Assembly: GCF_000725495.1 (NCBI RefSeq)
Contig: NZ_JNZD01000030.1
Location: forward strand, 1 to 64,000
Direction: 5' to 3'
Length of the DNA: 64,000 nt
From: Streptomyces aureus
Lineage (GTDB): Bacteria; Actinomycetota; Actinomycetes; Streptomycetales; Streptomycetaceae
Shown here: one piece after another, positions 1 to 8,357 of the stretch
How the letters are laid out: each line of letters opens with the position of its first letter
How positions within the stretch are numbered: position 1 is the stretch's first letter
Translations under genes and position numbers: made by a program
Notes under the pieces: model-generated
Seen by the model: the letters and a program-made list of their open reading frames with translations, nothing else
Databases searched by the model: none
Told to the model about the DNA's origin: nothing

Positions 1-150
1 TGCTCGAGCGGAGCCGAGAGCTCGGGGGAGCGTGCTCTCGGCGTGCCGGGCGGAAGTCCTCGTACTGGATGTACTTGGGCTTTCGCCCGGTGCGGCGAGA
101 GTGCGTGCGTGGCGTCGCGCGGCAGGCGGGACTTTCGCAACACGCCCTAG
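1..150. repeat. MITE-like structured repeat, copy A (right part)
   Basis: This stretch is about 75-80 percent identical to 51928-52070. It carries a 9-bp hairpin (13-21 with 34-42) and a 14-bp hairpin (46-59 with 77-90, two G-U pairs) around a GTAC-TGGAT-GTAC loop that can itself pair. The right end, ACACGCCCTAG at 140-150, is the inverted complement of the left end of copy B (CTAGGGCCTGT at 51859) apart from one base, so both ends of the family can be inferred. The left half lies before the window. No protein is encoded. Related sequence seems familiar between Streptomyces genes, but I cannot verify its distribution. Confidence 0.75.
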
Positions 151-1301
151 GGGACGGCCGCGCCGTTCTCCTCGGCGGGGAAGAGCTGCTCCGCCAGGAG
201 TTCCGAGCGGGTCAGTTCGAGCAGTCGGCCCACCCAGTTCCGTCCCCGGCCGTCGGGGACGTCCCTCCAGAAGGGGGCGTCCCACAGACCGGTGTAGCTG
301 ATCCTGGCGTCGCCGGTGGAGAGCAGGACCCGGGCGAGTCCGGGATGCTGGGTGTACTTCGCGCGCAGGAGCCCCGCCATGACCGCGAGGCGGACGTCCG
401 CCCAGTCGCTGCGGTGCCTCACCGCACCGCCCAGGTCCCGTGCCTCTCGCCCGGTGGCCGCCTCGCGGATCCTCTCCCTGTCGGCGTCCTCGGCCGCCGC
501 CAGCGCCCAATAGGCGTGCACGACGGAGGCATACGAGGCGCCGGCGAACTCGATCCGCGCCGGGAAGTCGTTGCGGAGCATGAACGGCCCCGGCTCCTCG
601 GGCCAGCCACGGGGGTGGACGGTCTCCAGGGAGACGAGTACCGGCCTTCCGGGTCCCGATGGATCGTCGGAGTGCTGGACGGCTCGCCGCTCCCGCTCGC
701 TCTCCACTCCCCGGTCTCCTCGGTCGAAGTACTCCAGGACCTCCTGGTGCATCTCCGCCGTCACCACGGGGCCGTCGCCGTCGGCCCGCTCGCCGACCTC
801 CGTGAAGAGGATCCGCAGCGGCCGGTCCTGGCGGTCCATGTCGCCGAGGACATAGATCCGGAGGTGCGGCGGGACCGCGAGATAGGCCGCCCGGAGACGT
901 TCACGGCCGGCCTCCCCCGGGTCCTGCTGAAAGCTCCGGATCGCGTCCCAGCAGCGCTGCGCGGCGGTCGGCCGCCCGTTGAGCTGCTCGACGCGGTCGG
1001 CGACCTCCTGGAGGAATCCCTCCGGTGTCAGCGGTTCACCGTTTCGCGAAGCCCATTTCGAGGGTTCCCGCGGGAACGGCGGCGCCTCGGGGTCGGTCGG
1101 CGCCAGCAGGTCCTTCGCCAGCAGCCTCCCGAGGCCGTCCAGGTCCGTGCGCCCTCCGCAGCCGATCGCCCCGTCCGCGTAGACGGTCAAGTCCGCCACG
1201 AAGTAACGGCTGTCGACCCGGTGCCGCCGCCAGACGTGACACCAGGCCCCGTCGATCCTCTCTCCGTCCACCATCCGATAAGTCGGTATCTCCCAGAACA
1301 T
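147..1301 (-). CDS. NADAR-domain protein with unknown N-terminal region
   Basis: 384 residues. The C-terminal half (about 225-375) has NADAR/YbiA-family features: a surveyed-His segment (SYASVVHAYWALAAA), a WADVRLAVM helix, AKYTQHPGL, and the closing DAPFWRDVPDGRGRN motif. NADAR enzymes hydrolyse N-glycosidic bonds in riboflavin intermediates or remove ADP-ribose from nucleic acid. The first 220 residues are rich in charged and aromatic residues and are not assignable by eye. The stop codon TAG lies inside the terminal CTAG of the repeat at 1-150. A TAGCGT hexamer 6 bases before the ATG suggests a leaderless transcript separate from the upstream monooxygenase genes. The catalytic role is a family inference. 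Confidence 0.85.
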   Translation of the reverse strand: MFWEIPTYRMVDGERIDGAWCHVWRRHRVDSRYFVADLTVYADGAIGCGGRTDLDGLGRLLAKDLLAPTDPEAPPFPREPSKWASRNGEPLTPEGFLQEVADRVEQLNGRPTAAQRCWDAIRSFQQDPGEAGRERLRAAYLAVPPHLRIYVLGDMDRQDRPLRILFTEVGERADGDGPVVTAEMHQEVLEYFDRGDRGVESERERRAVQHSDDPSGPGRPVLVSLETVHPRGWPEEPGPFMLRNDFPARIEFAGASYASVVHAYWALAAAEDADRERIREAATGREARDLGGAVRHRSDWADVRLAVMAGLLRAKYTQHPGLARVLLSTGDARISYTGLWDAPFWRDVPDGRGRNWVGRLLELTRSELLAEQLFPAEENGAAVP

Positions 1302-1307
1302 GGGCGC

Positions 1308-1313
1308 ACGCTA
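1308..1313 (-). promoter_or_regulatory. -10 box TAGCGT, leaderless start of NADAR gene
   Basis: TAGCGT on the minus strand ends 6 bases before the ATG at 1301, and no Shine-Dalgarno is present. This is the usual geometry of a leaderless actinobacterial transcript. No clear -35 is visible. Confidence 0.55.
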
Positions 1314-1356
1314 CCGGTCGGGAGACGATCATGGGAGGGCCGGCGGGGCCGGGTGC

Positions 1357-2484
1357 TCAGCGTCGGTGCCACTCCTCGGCCAGCAGCTCGTACGACCGCA
1401 CCCGGTCCTCGTGTCCGTGGGTGATCGTGGTGATGAGCAACTCGTCAGCTCCCGTTGCCTCCTGAAGCTGTGCCAGCCGGTCGGCGACGTGCCGGGGCGA
1501 GCCGACGAACTGGGTGTCCAGGCGGTCCTGGACGAGCGCCCGGTCGGCGTCCGACCAGACATGGGCGCGCGCCTCGTCCGGGGTGGGGAACGGGATGGCT
1601 CCCTCGGCGGTGCGGATGCTGCGGACCCAGGGGCCGTAGCCCGTGGCGAGTTCGCGGGCCGTCTCGTCGTCCTCGGCGACCACGACGTCCGCGCTGACGC
1701 TGACGTACGGCTTCTCCAGGACGTCCGAGGGCTGGAACGCGGCACGATAGCCGTCCACCGCCTCCAGTACGGTGCCCGGGCTGACGTGGTAGTTCGCCGC
1801 GAACCGGAGGCCGCCCCGGCCCGCCACCTCGGCGCTCTGCCCTCCGCTGCTGCCCAGGATCCATATCTCCAGGTCGGCGCCCTCACCGGGGACGACGTGC
1901 GCCTCGACGCCCTCCGGGGAGCGGTAGGTGCCCGCGAGCAGGGCGAGGATGTCGTCGACCTGCTCCCCGTAGTCCTGCGAGCCGGCACCGGGCTGCTGGA
2001 GAAGGGTGCGCTGCAGGGCGACCCGCGGTGAGCCGAGGAGGTGCTCGAAGGAGAACCGGGGCGGGATGCGCAGCCCGTTCGGGGCCCGGCCGTCGACCAC
2101 CGGGGTCACGGTCGCGGGTGAGGCGGCCGGCTTGCCGGAAGGCCGGCCGCCGGAACGCCCGAGCCCGAGGTCCACGCGTCCGGGGTGCAGCGCGTCGATC
2201 AGACCGAACTCCTCGACGGTGGACAGGGCGGTGCGGTGGCCGAGTTGTACGGCGCCGGCGCCCAGCCGGATGGTGGAGGTCGCGGCCGCGGTCAGCGCGA
2301 TGACGACGGCGGGCGAGGTGCCGGCGACGCCGGGGTTGAGATGGTGTTCGGCGAACCAGTAGCGGGTGTATCCGAGGCTCTCGGCCCGCCGGGCCAGGTC
2401 GACGGAGTTGCGCAGGGCGTCTGTGGCCGTGGAACCCGAGGAGACCGGAACCAGGTCGAGTACGCCGAGTGGGATGTCGGACAT
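1357..2484 (-). CDS. LLM-class flavin monooxygenase (MsnO8-like)
   Basis: 375 residues, close to the usual size for bacterial luciferase-like TIM-barrel oxidoreductases. The N-terminus (IPLGVLDLVPV) and the YWFAEHH and LHPGRVDLGLGR segments are typical of the MsnO8 subgroup, which uses FMNH2 and oxygen. The ATG at 2484 has GAGGAGG about 10 bases upstream. It is the last of three consecutive LLM genes on this strand, about 95 bases after the previous one, probably in the same transcript. The substrate is not readable from sequence. By context it could take part in oxidative cleavage of a sulfur compound or help reduce a reactive intermediate. Confidence 0.88.
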   Translation of the reverse strand: MSDIPLGVLDLVPVSSGSTATDALRNSVDLARRAESLGYTRYWFAEHHLNPGVAGTSPAVVIALTAAATSTIRLGAGAVQLGHRTALSTVEEFGLIDALHPGRVDLGLGRSGGRPSGKPAASPATVTPVVDGRAPNGLRIPPRFSFEHLLGSPRVALQRTLLQQPGAGSQDYGEQVDDILALLAGTYRSPEGVEAHVVPGEGADLEIWILGSSGGQSAEVAGRGGLRFAANYHVSPGTVLEAVDGYRAAFQPSDVLEKPYVSVSADVVVAEDDETARELATGYGPWVRSIRTAEGAIPFPTPDEARAHVWSDADRALVQDRLDTQFVGSPRHVADRLAQLQEATGADELLITTITHGHEDRVRSYELLAEEWHRR

Positions 2485-2580
2485 GTGCGGGGCCTCCTCA
2501 GCGGGCTGCGGACAGGGGTGCGGTGGCGCGTGGTGGTCCGGGGCGGCCGCGGCGCGGCTCCCGGGCGGGGGTCCGGAGCG

Positions 2581-3957
2581 TCATGAGGCGACCCGGTCGG
2601 CCGGGGTCCCGGCGTCGGGGTGGGCGAGTCCGAGGTGGTCGCGCAGGGTGGAGCCCTCGTACTCGGTGCGGTAGACGCCGCGCTCCTGGAGCAGCGGTAC
2701 GACGGTGTCGGCGAAGGCGTCCAGGCCGCCCGGCGTGATGTGCGGGACGAGGATGAAGCCGTCGGAGGCGTCGGCCTGGACGAAGTGGTCGATGGTGCGC
2801 GCCACCGTCTCGGGGCTGCCCACGAAGGCCTGCCGGCTTCCGGTCTCGATGACGAGGTCGCGGATGGACCAGTTGTTGACGGCGGCCCGCTCCCGCCATT
2901 CGCGGGCGGTGGCCAGCGGGTCGCGGTACATGCGGACCTGGGCGCGGCCCCGGGAGACGGTGTGTTCGCCGAGGTCGGGATCGATCTCGGGGAGCGGTCC
3001 GTCCGGGTCGTACGCGGACAGGTCGCGGTTCCAGACGAACTCCAGGTGCTTGATGGCGGTGGCGCCGCTGACCTGGAGGCGCCGCACCTCGCGGGCGTGT
3101 TCCTCGGCCTCGGCGTCGGTGTCCCCGAGCACGAAGGTCGCGGCGGGCAGGATGAGCAGCTGCTCGGGCCGCCGGCCGTGGCGGGCGAGGCGCGCCTTGA
3201 CGTCGGTGTAGAAGGCCTGGCCCTCCTTGAGGGTGGAGTACCTGCTGAAGATCGCGTCGGCGCTCGACGCGGCGAACTCGCGGCCCTCCTCGGAGTCGCC
3301 GGCCTGGAAGATCACCGGGCGGCCCTGCGGGGAGCGGGGAACGTCGAACTGTCCCTCGATGTCGAAGTGCCGGCCCTCGTGGACGAAGGCTCCGGCCTTG
3401 GCGTCGCTCAGGAACGTCCCGGTGTCCCGGTCGGCGACGATCTCGTCCCCGCGCCAGGAGTCGAAGAGTTCGTTCGCCGTGCTCAGGAACTCCTTGGCCC
3501 GGGAGTAGCGCTCCTCCTGCGGAAGGAAGCCGCCGCGGCGGAAGTTCTCGCCGGTGAAGGCGTCCCAGGAGGTGACGACGTTCCAGGCGGCGCGTCCGCC
3601 GGAGAGGTGGTCGAGGCTGGCGAACTGGCGCGCCACCTCGTAGGGCTCGTTGAAGGTGGAGTTGATGGTGCCGGTCAGCCCGAGGTGTTCGGTGACGGCG
3701 GCGAGCGCGGCGAGGACGGTGAAGGTGTCGGGCCGGCCCACGACGTCCAAGTCGTAGATCTTTCCGCCCTGTTCACGCAGCCGCAGCCCTTCGGCGAGGA
3801 ACAGGAAGTCGAACTTGGCGCGCTCGGCGGTCCGCGCGAAGTGCGCGAACGAGCTGAACTCGATGTGGCTGCCGGCCTCGGGGGCGCTCCACACGGTGGT
3901 GTTGTTGACGCCGGGGAAGTGCGCCGCGAGGTGGATCTGCTTGAGCGGCTTGCTCAT
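2581..3957 (-). CDS. NtaA/SnaA/DszA-type FMN monooxygenase
   Basis: 458 residues. The opening IHLAAHFPGVNNTTVW, followed by LDHLSGGRAAWNVVTSWD and PVIFQAGDSEEGREFA, is diagnostic of the two-component NtaA/SnaA/DszA/YxeK group, about 440-460 residues long. These enzymes use FMNH2 from a separate reductase to cleave C-S or C-N bonds. AAGGA precedes the ATG with good spacing, and only 18 bases separate it from the gene upstream. In Bacillus, relatives (YxeK, YtnJ/CmoJ) oxidise N-acetylated S-substituted cysteines. The nearby GNAT and amino acid transporter make that role the best guess here. No flavin reductase gene is in the window. Confidence 0.92.
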   Translation of the reverse strand: MSKPLKQIHLAAHFPGVNNTTVWSAPEAGSHIEFSSFAHFARTAERAKFDFLFLAEGLRLREQGGKIYDLDVVGRPDTFTVLAALAAVTEHLGLTGTINSTFNEPYEVARQFASLDHLSGGRAAWNVVTSWDAFTGENFRRGGFLPQEERYSRAKEFLSTANELFDSWRGDEIVADRDTGTFLSDAKAGAFVHEGRHFDIEGQFDVPRSPQGRPVIFQAGDSEEGREFAASSADAIFSRYSTLKEGQAFYTDVKARLARHGRRPEQLLILPAATFVLGDTDAEAEEHAREVRRLQVSGATAIKHLEFVWNRDLSAYDPDGPLPEIDPDLGEHTVSRGRAQVRMYRDPLATAREWRERAAVNNWSIRDLVIETGSRQAFVGSPETVARTIDHFVQADASDGFILVPHITPGGLDAFADTVVPLLQERGVYRTEYEGSTLRDHLGLAHPDAGTPADRVAS

Positions 3958-3975
3958 GGTCGGGGTCCTTCCGGC

Positions 3976-5184
3976 TCAGGCGGTCGTGGCGTAGCGGTTC
4001 GCGGGGCGGGACAGTCCGAGCAGTCCGCGCAGGGTGTCCGCTTCATAGGCCCGCCGGAACGCGCCCCGGCGCTGGAGTTCGGGCACCAGGGCGCGGGTGA
4101 CGGCGGTGAGGTCGTGCCCGGCGACGGCGGGACGCAGCCGGAAGCCGGACAGTCCCGCCTCACCCAGTTCCTGGAGCAGATCGGCGAGTTGGGCCGGTGT
4201 GCCGGCGAAGATGCGGGCGTCGCTCGCGTACGGGCTGCCCGCGAGGGTGTCCAGCCGCTCGCGGCGGGCCGCGGCGGCTCCGGGAACGTCGTCGAGGAAG
4301 ACCACGAGGTCGCCGAAGACGTGCAGGGTGTCCTCCTGCCGCCCGGCCGCGGCCTGTTCGGCGCGGATCTCCGCCACGACGGCCCGGGCCTGGGCGGCGT
4401 CGTGCGGGGTGACGTAGCCGATGTCGGTGGCCCGGGCCACCAGCCGGTAGGGGACGGTGGCGTGGGCCAGGGCGCTGACGACCGGCTGTCCCTGCGGCGG
4501 CCGGGGAGTGATCGAGGGGCCCTTCACGTTGAAGTGCCTGCCCTCGAAGTCGATGTAGTGGAGCTTGTCGCGGTCGACGAAGCGGCCGGTGGCGTGGTCC
4601 CGGATCTCCGCGTCGTCCTCCCAGCTGTCCCAGAGCCTGCGCACGACCTCGACGTAGTCGGCGGCCTCGTCGAAGAGTTCGGTCACCAGTTCCTGCGTGG
4701 CAGGTGTGTCGTAGTCCTCGATGCGGAACGGCGGGAAGGTGCGCCGTCCGAAGTGCGCCGCCTCGTTGGGGCGCGCGCTGACCTGGACGCGCAGTCCGGC
4801 ACGGCCGGAGCTGACGTAGTCGAGGGTGGCGATGGCCTTGGACAGGTGGAAGGGCTCGGTGTGGGTGGCCACCACGGTCGGCACGAGGCCGATGTGGCGG
4901 GTCAGCGGCGCGACCCGGGACGCGACGAGGACGGCGTCGAGGCGGCCGCGGACCTGGTCGGTGCGCCCGTCGGGACCGGTGGGCGAGGAGGACTGGAGGC
5001 CGAGCCCGTCCTCGATGGTCACGAAGTCGAGCAGACCGCGCTCGGCCTCGGTGACCAGACCGGCCCAGTAGCCGGCGGTCAGCAGGTCGTGCGGGCGGGC
5101 CACGGGCTCGCGCCAGGCGGCCGGATGCCAGCCGGCGCCGTCCAGGGCGACGGCGAGGTGCAGCGGGGAGGGTGACGAGGACAC
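3976..5184 (-). CDS. LLM-class flavin monooxygenase
   Basis: 402 residues, opening LHLAVALDGAGWHP, with FVTIEDGLGLQ and an HIGLVPTVVATHTEPFHLSKAIATLD strand typical of NtaA/DszA-related LLM proteins that are shorter than the main group. It starts at GTG 5184 with AGGAAGG upstream. It is the first structural gene after the Cys-containing leader peptide at 5256-5369, and a stem-loop at 5220-5238 lies between them, so expression may be attenuated. It is followed after 18 bases by the NtaA-type gene. FMNH2-dependent oxygenation is a family inference; the substrate is unknown. Confidence 0.88.
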   Translation of the reverse strand: MSSSPSPLHLAVALDGAGWHPAAWREPVARPHDLLTAGYWAGLVTEAERGLLDFVTIEDGLGLQSSSPTGPDGRTDQVRGRLDAVLVASRVAPLTRHIGLVPTVVATHTEPFHLSKAIATLDYVSSGRAGLRVQVSARPNEAAHFGRRTFPPFRIEDYDTPATQELVTELFDEAADYVEVVRRLWDSWEDDAEIRDHATGRFVDRDKLHYIDFEGRHFNVKGPSITPRPPQGQPVVSALAHATVPYRLVARATDIGYVTPHDAAQARAVVAEIRAEQAAAGRQEDTLHVFGDLVVFLDDVPGAAAARRERLDTLAGSPYASDARIFAGTPAQLADLLQELGEAGLSGFRLRPAVAGHDLTAVTRALVPELQRRGAFRRAYEADTLRGLLGLSRPANRYATTA

Positions 5185-5219
5185 GGAGGTGCCTTCCTGA
5201 TCGACCGTACGGGAAAGCC

Positions 5220-5238
5220 CGCCCCGGACGGCGGGGCG
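5220..5238 (-). terminator. GC-rich stem-loop after leader peptide (possible attenuator)
   Basis: CGCCCCG (5220-5226) pairs perfectly with CGGGGCG (5232-5238) around a 5-base loop. In the transcript it lies 17 bases after the leader stop codon and before the Shine-Dalgarno of the monooxygenase at 5184. It is followed by GGGCTTTCCC, only a weak U stretch. The position suits an attenuator, but this is unproven. Confidence 0.45.
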
Positions 5239-5255
5239 CGGCTGCGGGGAACGGG

Positions 5256-5369
5256 TCAGGGGCGACAGAGTGCGCCGGCGGTCCGCAGCAGATCGATGTG
5301 CGGACGGCCGTACAGGCGCGGGCGGCGGGGCGCGACGGGGCTCGGCACGCGGTGGGACACCCGGTGCAT
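5256..5369 (-). CDS. Putative Cys-containing leader peptide (37 aa)
   Basis: The 37-residue peptide ends RPHIDLLRTAGALCRP. The pattern H-(I/V)-D-L-x-R-V/T-x-x-A-x-C-R is shared by short actinobacterial ORFs that precede sulfur-metabolism operons and are annotated as putative leader peptides. ATG at 5369 has a purine-rich AGGCGAGG just upstream. The product opens with Arg/His-rich sequence and has a single Cys codon three residues from the end, which fits a ribosome-stalling sensor of cysteine supply. It lies between the GNAT gene and the monooxygenase gene at 5184. Confidence 0.7.
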   Translation of the reverse strand: MHRVSHRVPSPVAPRRPRLYGRPHIDLLRTAGALCRP

Positions 5370-5405
5370 GTACCTCGCCTCCGCCCGCTCGGCCCGGTGC
5401 GCCCG

Positions 5406-5473
5406 GGTTGCCTCGCCTTCCGGCGGCCGCGGGTCTCGGCCGGGGCGCCGGGTGCTCCTGAACAGAGGCAACC
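5406..5473 (-). terminator. Inverted repeat after GNAT stop codon
   Basis: GGTTGCCTC (5406-5414) and GAGGCAACC (5465-5473) form a perfect 9-bp inverted repeat directly after the acetyltransferase stop at 5474. The intervening 50 bases are very GC-rich with further self-complementary parts (CCGGCG, CGGCCG). It may end the transporter-GNAT transcript or hold the start region of the leader transcript. There is no U tract. Confidence 0.4.
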
Positions 5474-6253
5474 TCACGGCTGTGCCGTTTCTTCCGGCCG
5501 GCGGGCTTCTTCCCGTCGTCCCCGCCGGACTTGCTGTCCGCCGGGGGCGCGGACGAGCTGGAACCGGGTGCGGCGGCGCAGGGTGAAGCCGATCGATTCG
5601 TAGAGCCGGATGGCGCCGGTGTTGTCGGCGGCGGCGTGGAGGAAGGGGGTGTCCCCCCGTTCCACGATGCCCGCCGCGACGGCGCGGACCAGCCGGGTGG
5701 CCAGCCCCCGGCCCCGGTGTCCCGGACGGGTGCACACCGCGCTGATCTCGGTCCACCCGGGCGGCCGCAGCCGTTCGCCCGCCAGGGCGATCAGCCGGCC
5801 GTCCTCGCGGATGCCGAGATAGGTGCCGAGTTCGACCGTACGGGGCAGGAAGGGGCCCGGCCGGGTGACGGCGATCAGGTCGAGGATCTCGGGCACGTCG
5901 GCGGGGCCGAGGCGTACCGCGTCGGGCGCGGGCTCGGCGCGAAGTGTTGTGGCGGTCAACTGGACTCCCTCACCGGCGTGTTCGACGCCCCAGCCGACCG
6001 GGACGGTCCGGGCCCCGGTGACCGGGGTGAGGGCGCCGGGACCGACGAGTTCGGCCAGGTCGTCCCAGGAGCGGGGGTCGTCGGGGTCGGCGAGGGCGGC
6101 GAACGGGGACACGTCCCCGGGGTAGCGGGCGGCCCGCCCCAGGCGCTCGGCGAGATGGGCGTGCGGGCCGGTGAGCGCGGCCCACGCCGGGTTGTCGAGG
6201 ACGTGGGATGCGGCCGGGGCCGGGGAGGGGGCGGAGTGGACGCTGGTGGACAT
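5474..6253 (-). CDS. GNAT-family N-acetyltransferase
   Basis: 259 residues. The first 120 are a degenerate N-terminal GNAT-like half. The C-terminal half carries the acetyl-CoA loop (CTRPGHRGRGLATRL) and a late YESIGFTLRRRTRF strand, as in FR47/RimI-type enzymes. ATG 6253 was chosen because the frame upstream of it is only antisense to the lipoprotein gene. It lies 92 bases after the transporter binding protein on the same strand. In the Bacillus yxe and ytm operons a GNAT next to an amino acid ABC transporter N-acetylates S-substituted cysteines before monooxygenase attack. The same role is inferred here. Confidence 0.85.
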   Translation of the reverse strand: MSTSVHSAPSPAPAASHVLDNPAWAALTGPHAHLAERLGRAARYPGDVSPFAALADPDDPRSWDDLAELVGPGALTPVTGARTVPVGWGVEHAGEGVQLTATTLRAEPAPDAVRLGPADVPEILDLIAVTRPGPFLPRTVELGTYLGIREDGRLIALAGERLRPPGWTEISAVCTRPGHRGRGLATRLVRAVAAGIVERGDTPFLHAAADNTGAIRLYESIGFTLRRRTRFQLVRAPGGQQVRRGRREEARRPEETAQP

Positions 6254-6345
6254 GGCGGTGCGGGTCTCCGTATCTGGAACGCTGCCGGACGCGCCCGGGG
6301 GACTCCGCCGCAGGCGCGGCGGAGTCCCTGCGCGGGCGGTGTGGT

Positions 6346-7371
6346 TCAGGAGTTGTCGAGCGGCAGGCCGGGCGGGTTGACCTCGGACGTCTTCACGGCC
6401 TCGTTCGAGAGGTTCCAGGCGGCCAGCCACTTGGCGTACTGGCCGTTCTCGATGAGGTGGTTGATGGCGTCGGCGACCGGCTTGGCGAGCCCGCTGTCCT
6501 TCTTCGCGGTGGCCGCGATCAGACCCTGGATCGTCGCGCCCGCGCCCGAGAACTGACCCGCGTTGCGGGTCGGGGCGGGGGACTTGGCGTTCTGGGTGAC
6601 GTGGTAGGCGACGGCGGGGTTGGGGCCGAAGGAGGCGTCGATCTTCCCGCTCCTGAGGGCCAGGGCCGTCGCGTTGTTGTCCTGGTAGTACTTGACGGTG
6701 AGCTTCTTGCCCTCCTCGGCCAGCTTCGCCTTCCACTCCAGGAGGATCTTCTCCTGGTTGGTGCCGGCGCCCACCGCGATCGTCCGGCCCGCAAGGTTCC
6801 GGTAGTCGCCGGCGAAATTCCAGGTGCTCTTCTTCAGCACCTCGAAGGCGAGGTTGTCCTGGCGGTAGGAGGCGAACTCGTACTTTCGCTTGCGCTCCTC
6901 GGTGTCGGTCACGTTGGAGAAGGCGACGTCGACCTTGCCGCTGTCGACCCCGACGAACAGGTTCTCCCAGGTCGAGTTCTTCACCACGGGCTTCAGCCCG
7001 AGGACCGCGGCGACCAGTCTGCCGAGGTCGGGTTCGCTGCCGGTGAGCGTCTTCTGGTCCTGGCCGACGAAGTTCAACGGCGGTGATCCGGCGGGCAGTG
7101 CGCCGATGCCGACCACCAACGTGCCTCTGGCGGCTATGGACTTGGGCAGCTCGGCGCTGATCGCCTTCACCTCGGACACCTTGAGCGTGGTCTCCTTGGC
7201 GGCGCCGTTGGACAGCGCGCCCACGGTCACGGTTCCGGCCGCGTCGCTCCGGGTGCGGGTGGCGGCGTCGCTGTCCGCGCCGCACGCGGCGAGGGAGACG
7301 GCGAGGGAGGCGACGGCGGCGGTCGCGGCGACGCCGCGGAGGGTCCTGCTGCTGGGGCTGAGGGTGCGCAT
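6346..7371 (-). CDS. ABC transporter amino acid-binding lipoprotein
   Basis: 341 residues. The signal peptide ends in the lipobox LAAC at about residue 31, so the mature protein is lipid-anchored outside the membrane. SBP family 3 features follow: GTLVVGIGALPAGSPPLNFV, GSEPDLGRLVAAVLGLKP, NSTWENLFVGVDSGKVDVAFSNVTDTEERK split across the usual lobes, and NLAGRTIAVGAGT. AAGGA precedes ATG 7371. It belongs with the ATPase and permease upstream. The ligand is probably a polar or sulfur amino acid, inferred from family and context. The gap to the ATPase (7372-7571) holds degenerate tandem repeats. Confidence 0.92.
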   Translation of the reverse strand: MRTLSPSSRTLRGVAATAAVASLAVSLAACGADSDAATRTRSDAAGTVTVGALSNGAAKETTLKVSEVKAISAELPKSIAARGTLVVGIGALPAGSPPLNFVGQDQKTLTGSEPDLGRLVAAVLGLKPVVKNSTWENLFVGVDSGKVDVAFSNVTDTEERKRKYEFASYRQDNLAFEVLKKSTWNFAGDYRNLAGRTIAVGAGTNQEKILLEWKAKLAEEGKKLTVKYYQDNNATALALRSGKIDASFGPNPAVAYHVTQNAKSPAPTRNAGQFSGAGATIQGLIAATAKKDSGLAKPVADAINHLIENGQYAKWLAAWNLSNEAVKTSEVNPPGLPLDNS

Positions 7372-7440
7372 GGCTGTCCTTTTCGGGTGTGCGGTGGGAG
7401 ATGTGGGGGGAACGGTCCCGGTGGACCGCGGTCTTCGGGG

Positions 7441-7570
7441 CACGACGCCTCGTGGCGCCGCGCGGGTCGGGGACCCTGCTGTGGCACCGGCGGGTCGGAA
7501 GGGACCTTGCCGTGGCGGCGCGCGGGACGAAGGTCGGGCGGGTCGGAGGGGCTTCGCCGTGGCGGCGCGG
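7441..7570. repeat. Degenerate tandem repeats next to ATPase stop codon
   Basis: Two close copies of a 31-32 base unit (7491-7522 and 7539-7569, sharing CCGTGGCGGCGCG and CGGGTCGGA) with a partial unit between, plus a weaker relative at 7450-7490. The array ends at the stop codon of the ATPase gene (7572). Confidence 0.5.
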
Positions 7571-7571
7571 G

Positions 7572-8357
7572 TCAGAGGACCTTGCTCAGGAAGTCCCTGG
7601 TCCGTTCCTGCCGCGGATGGTCCAACACCTCGGCGGGCGTGCCCTGTTCGACGATCCGGCCGTCGTCCATGAAGACCACCCGGTCGGCGATCTCCCGGGC
7701 GAAGCCGATCTCGTGGGTGACGATGACGAGTGTCGTGCCGCTGTGGGCCAGGTCCTTGATGACGGCGAGGACTTCGCCGACCAGCTCGGGGTCGAGCGCC
7801 GACGTCGGTTCGTCGAAGAGGATGACTCCGGGCCGCAGGGCGAGGGCGCGGGCGATGGCGACCCGCTGCTGCTGTCCGCCCGACAACTGGCGCGGGTAGG
7901 CGAGGGTCTTGTCCGCCAGGCCCACCCGGGCGAGCAGATCGCTCGCCAGGTCCCGGGCCTGAGGCTTGGAGAGCCTGCCGACCGCCACGGGAGCCGCGGC
8001 CACGTTGTCCAGCACGGTCAGATGCGGGAAGAGGTTGAAGTTCTGGAACACGAACCCGATGCGGCTGCGCTGGGCCAGGATGATCCGCTCGCTCAGTTCC
8101 TTCAGACGCGTGCCCTGCCGTCGTACGCCGATGAGCTCGCCGTTCAGACTGACGTGACCGCTCTCGGGCTTCTCGAGATGGTTGATCACGCGCAGCAGGG
8201 TGGACTTGCCGGAGCCGGACGGGCCGACGACGACGGTCACCTCCCCGGGCCGCACGGTCAACCGCACGCCCTTGAGCACGTGTTGGGCGCCGTACCACTT
8301 GTGGACGTCGAACACGTCGACGGCCGCGGGCTCCGTGGCGGTGGCTGGCACGCTCAT
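7572..8357 (-). CDS. Polar amino acid ABC transporter ATP-binding protein
   Basis: 261 residues with Walker [11 protein letters not shown]-loop [14 protein letters not shown], signature LSGGQQQR, Walker [14 protein letters not shown] and the switch His in VIVTHE. GlnQ/TcyN-type amino acid importer subunits have this length and order. The ATG at 8357 overlaps the permease stop codon by four bases (ATGA), so translation is probably coupled. It energises the importer formed with the permease at 8354-9358 and the lipoprotein at 6346-7371. Confidence 0.95.
   Translation of the reverse strand: MSVPATATEPAAVDVFDVHKWYGAQHVLKGVRLTVRPGEVTVVVGPSGSGKSTLLRVINHLEKPESGHVSLNGELIGVRRQGTRLKELSERIILAQRSRIGFVFQNFNLFPHLTVLDNVAAAPVAVGRLSKPQARDLASDLLARVGLADKTLAYPRQLSGGQQQRVAIARALALRPGVILFDEPTSALDPELVGEVLAVIKDLAHSGTTLVIVTHEIGFAREIADRVVFMDDGRIVEQGTPAEVLDHPRQERTRDFLSKVL

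Noticed and set aside
2620..5175. Very long plus-strand open frame over the monooxygenase genes
   Set aside because: It is antisense to three well-supported LLM genes and has Gly/Val/Glu/Asp-rich composition typical of opposite-strand frames in high-GC DNA.
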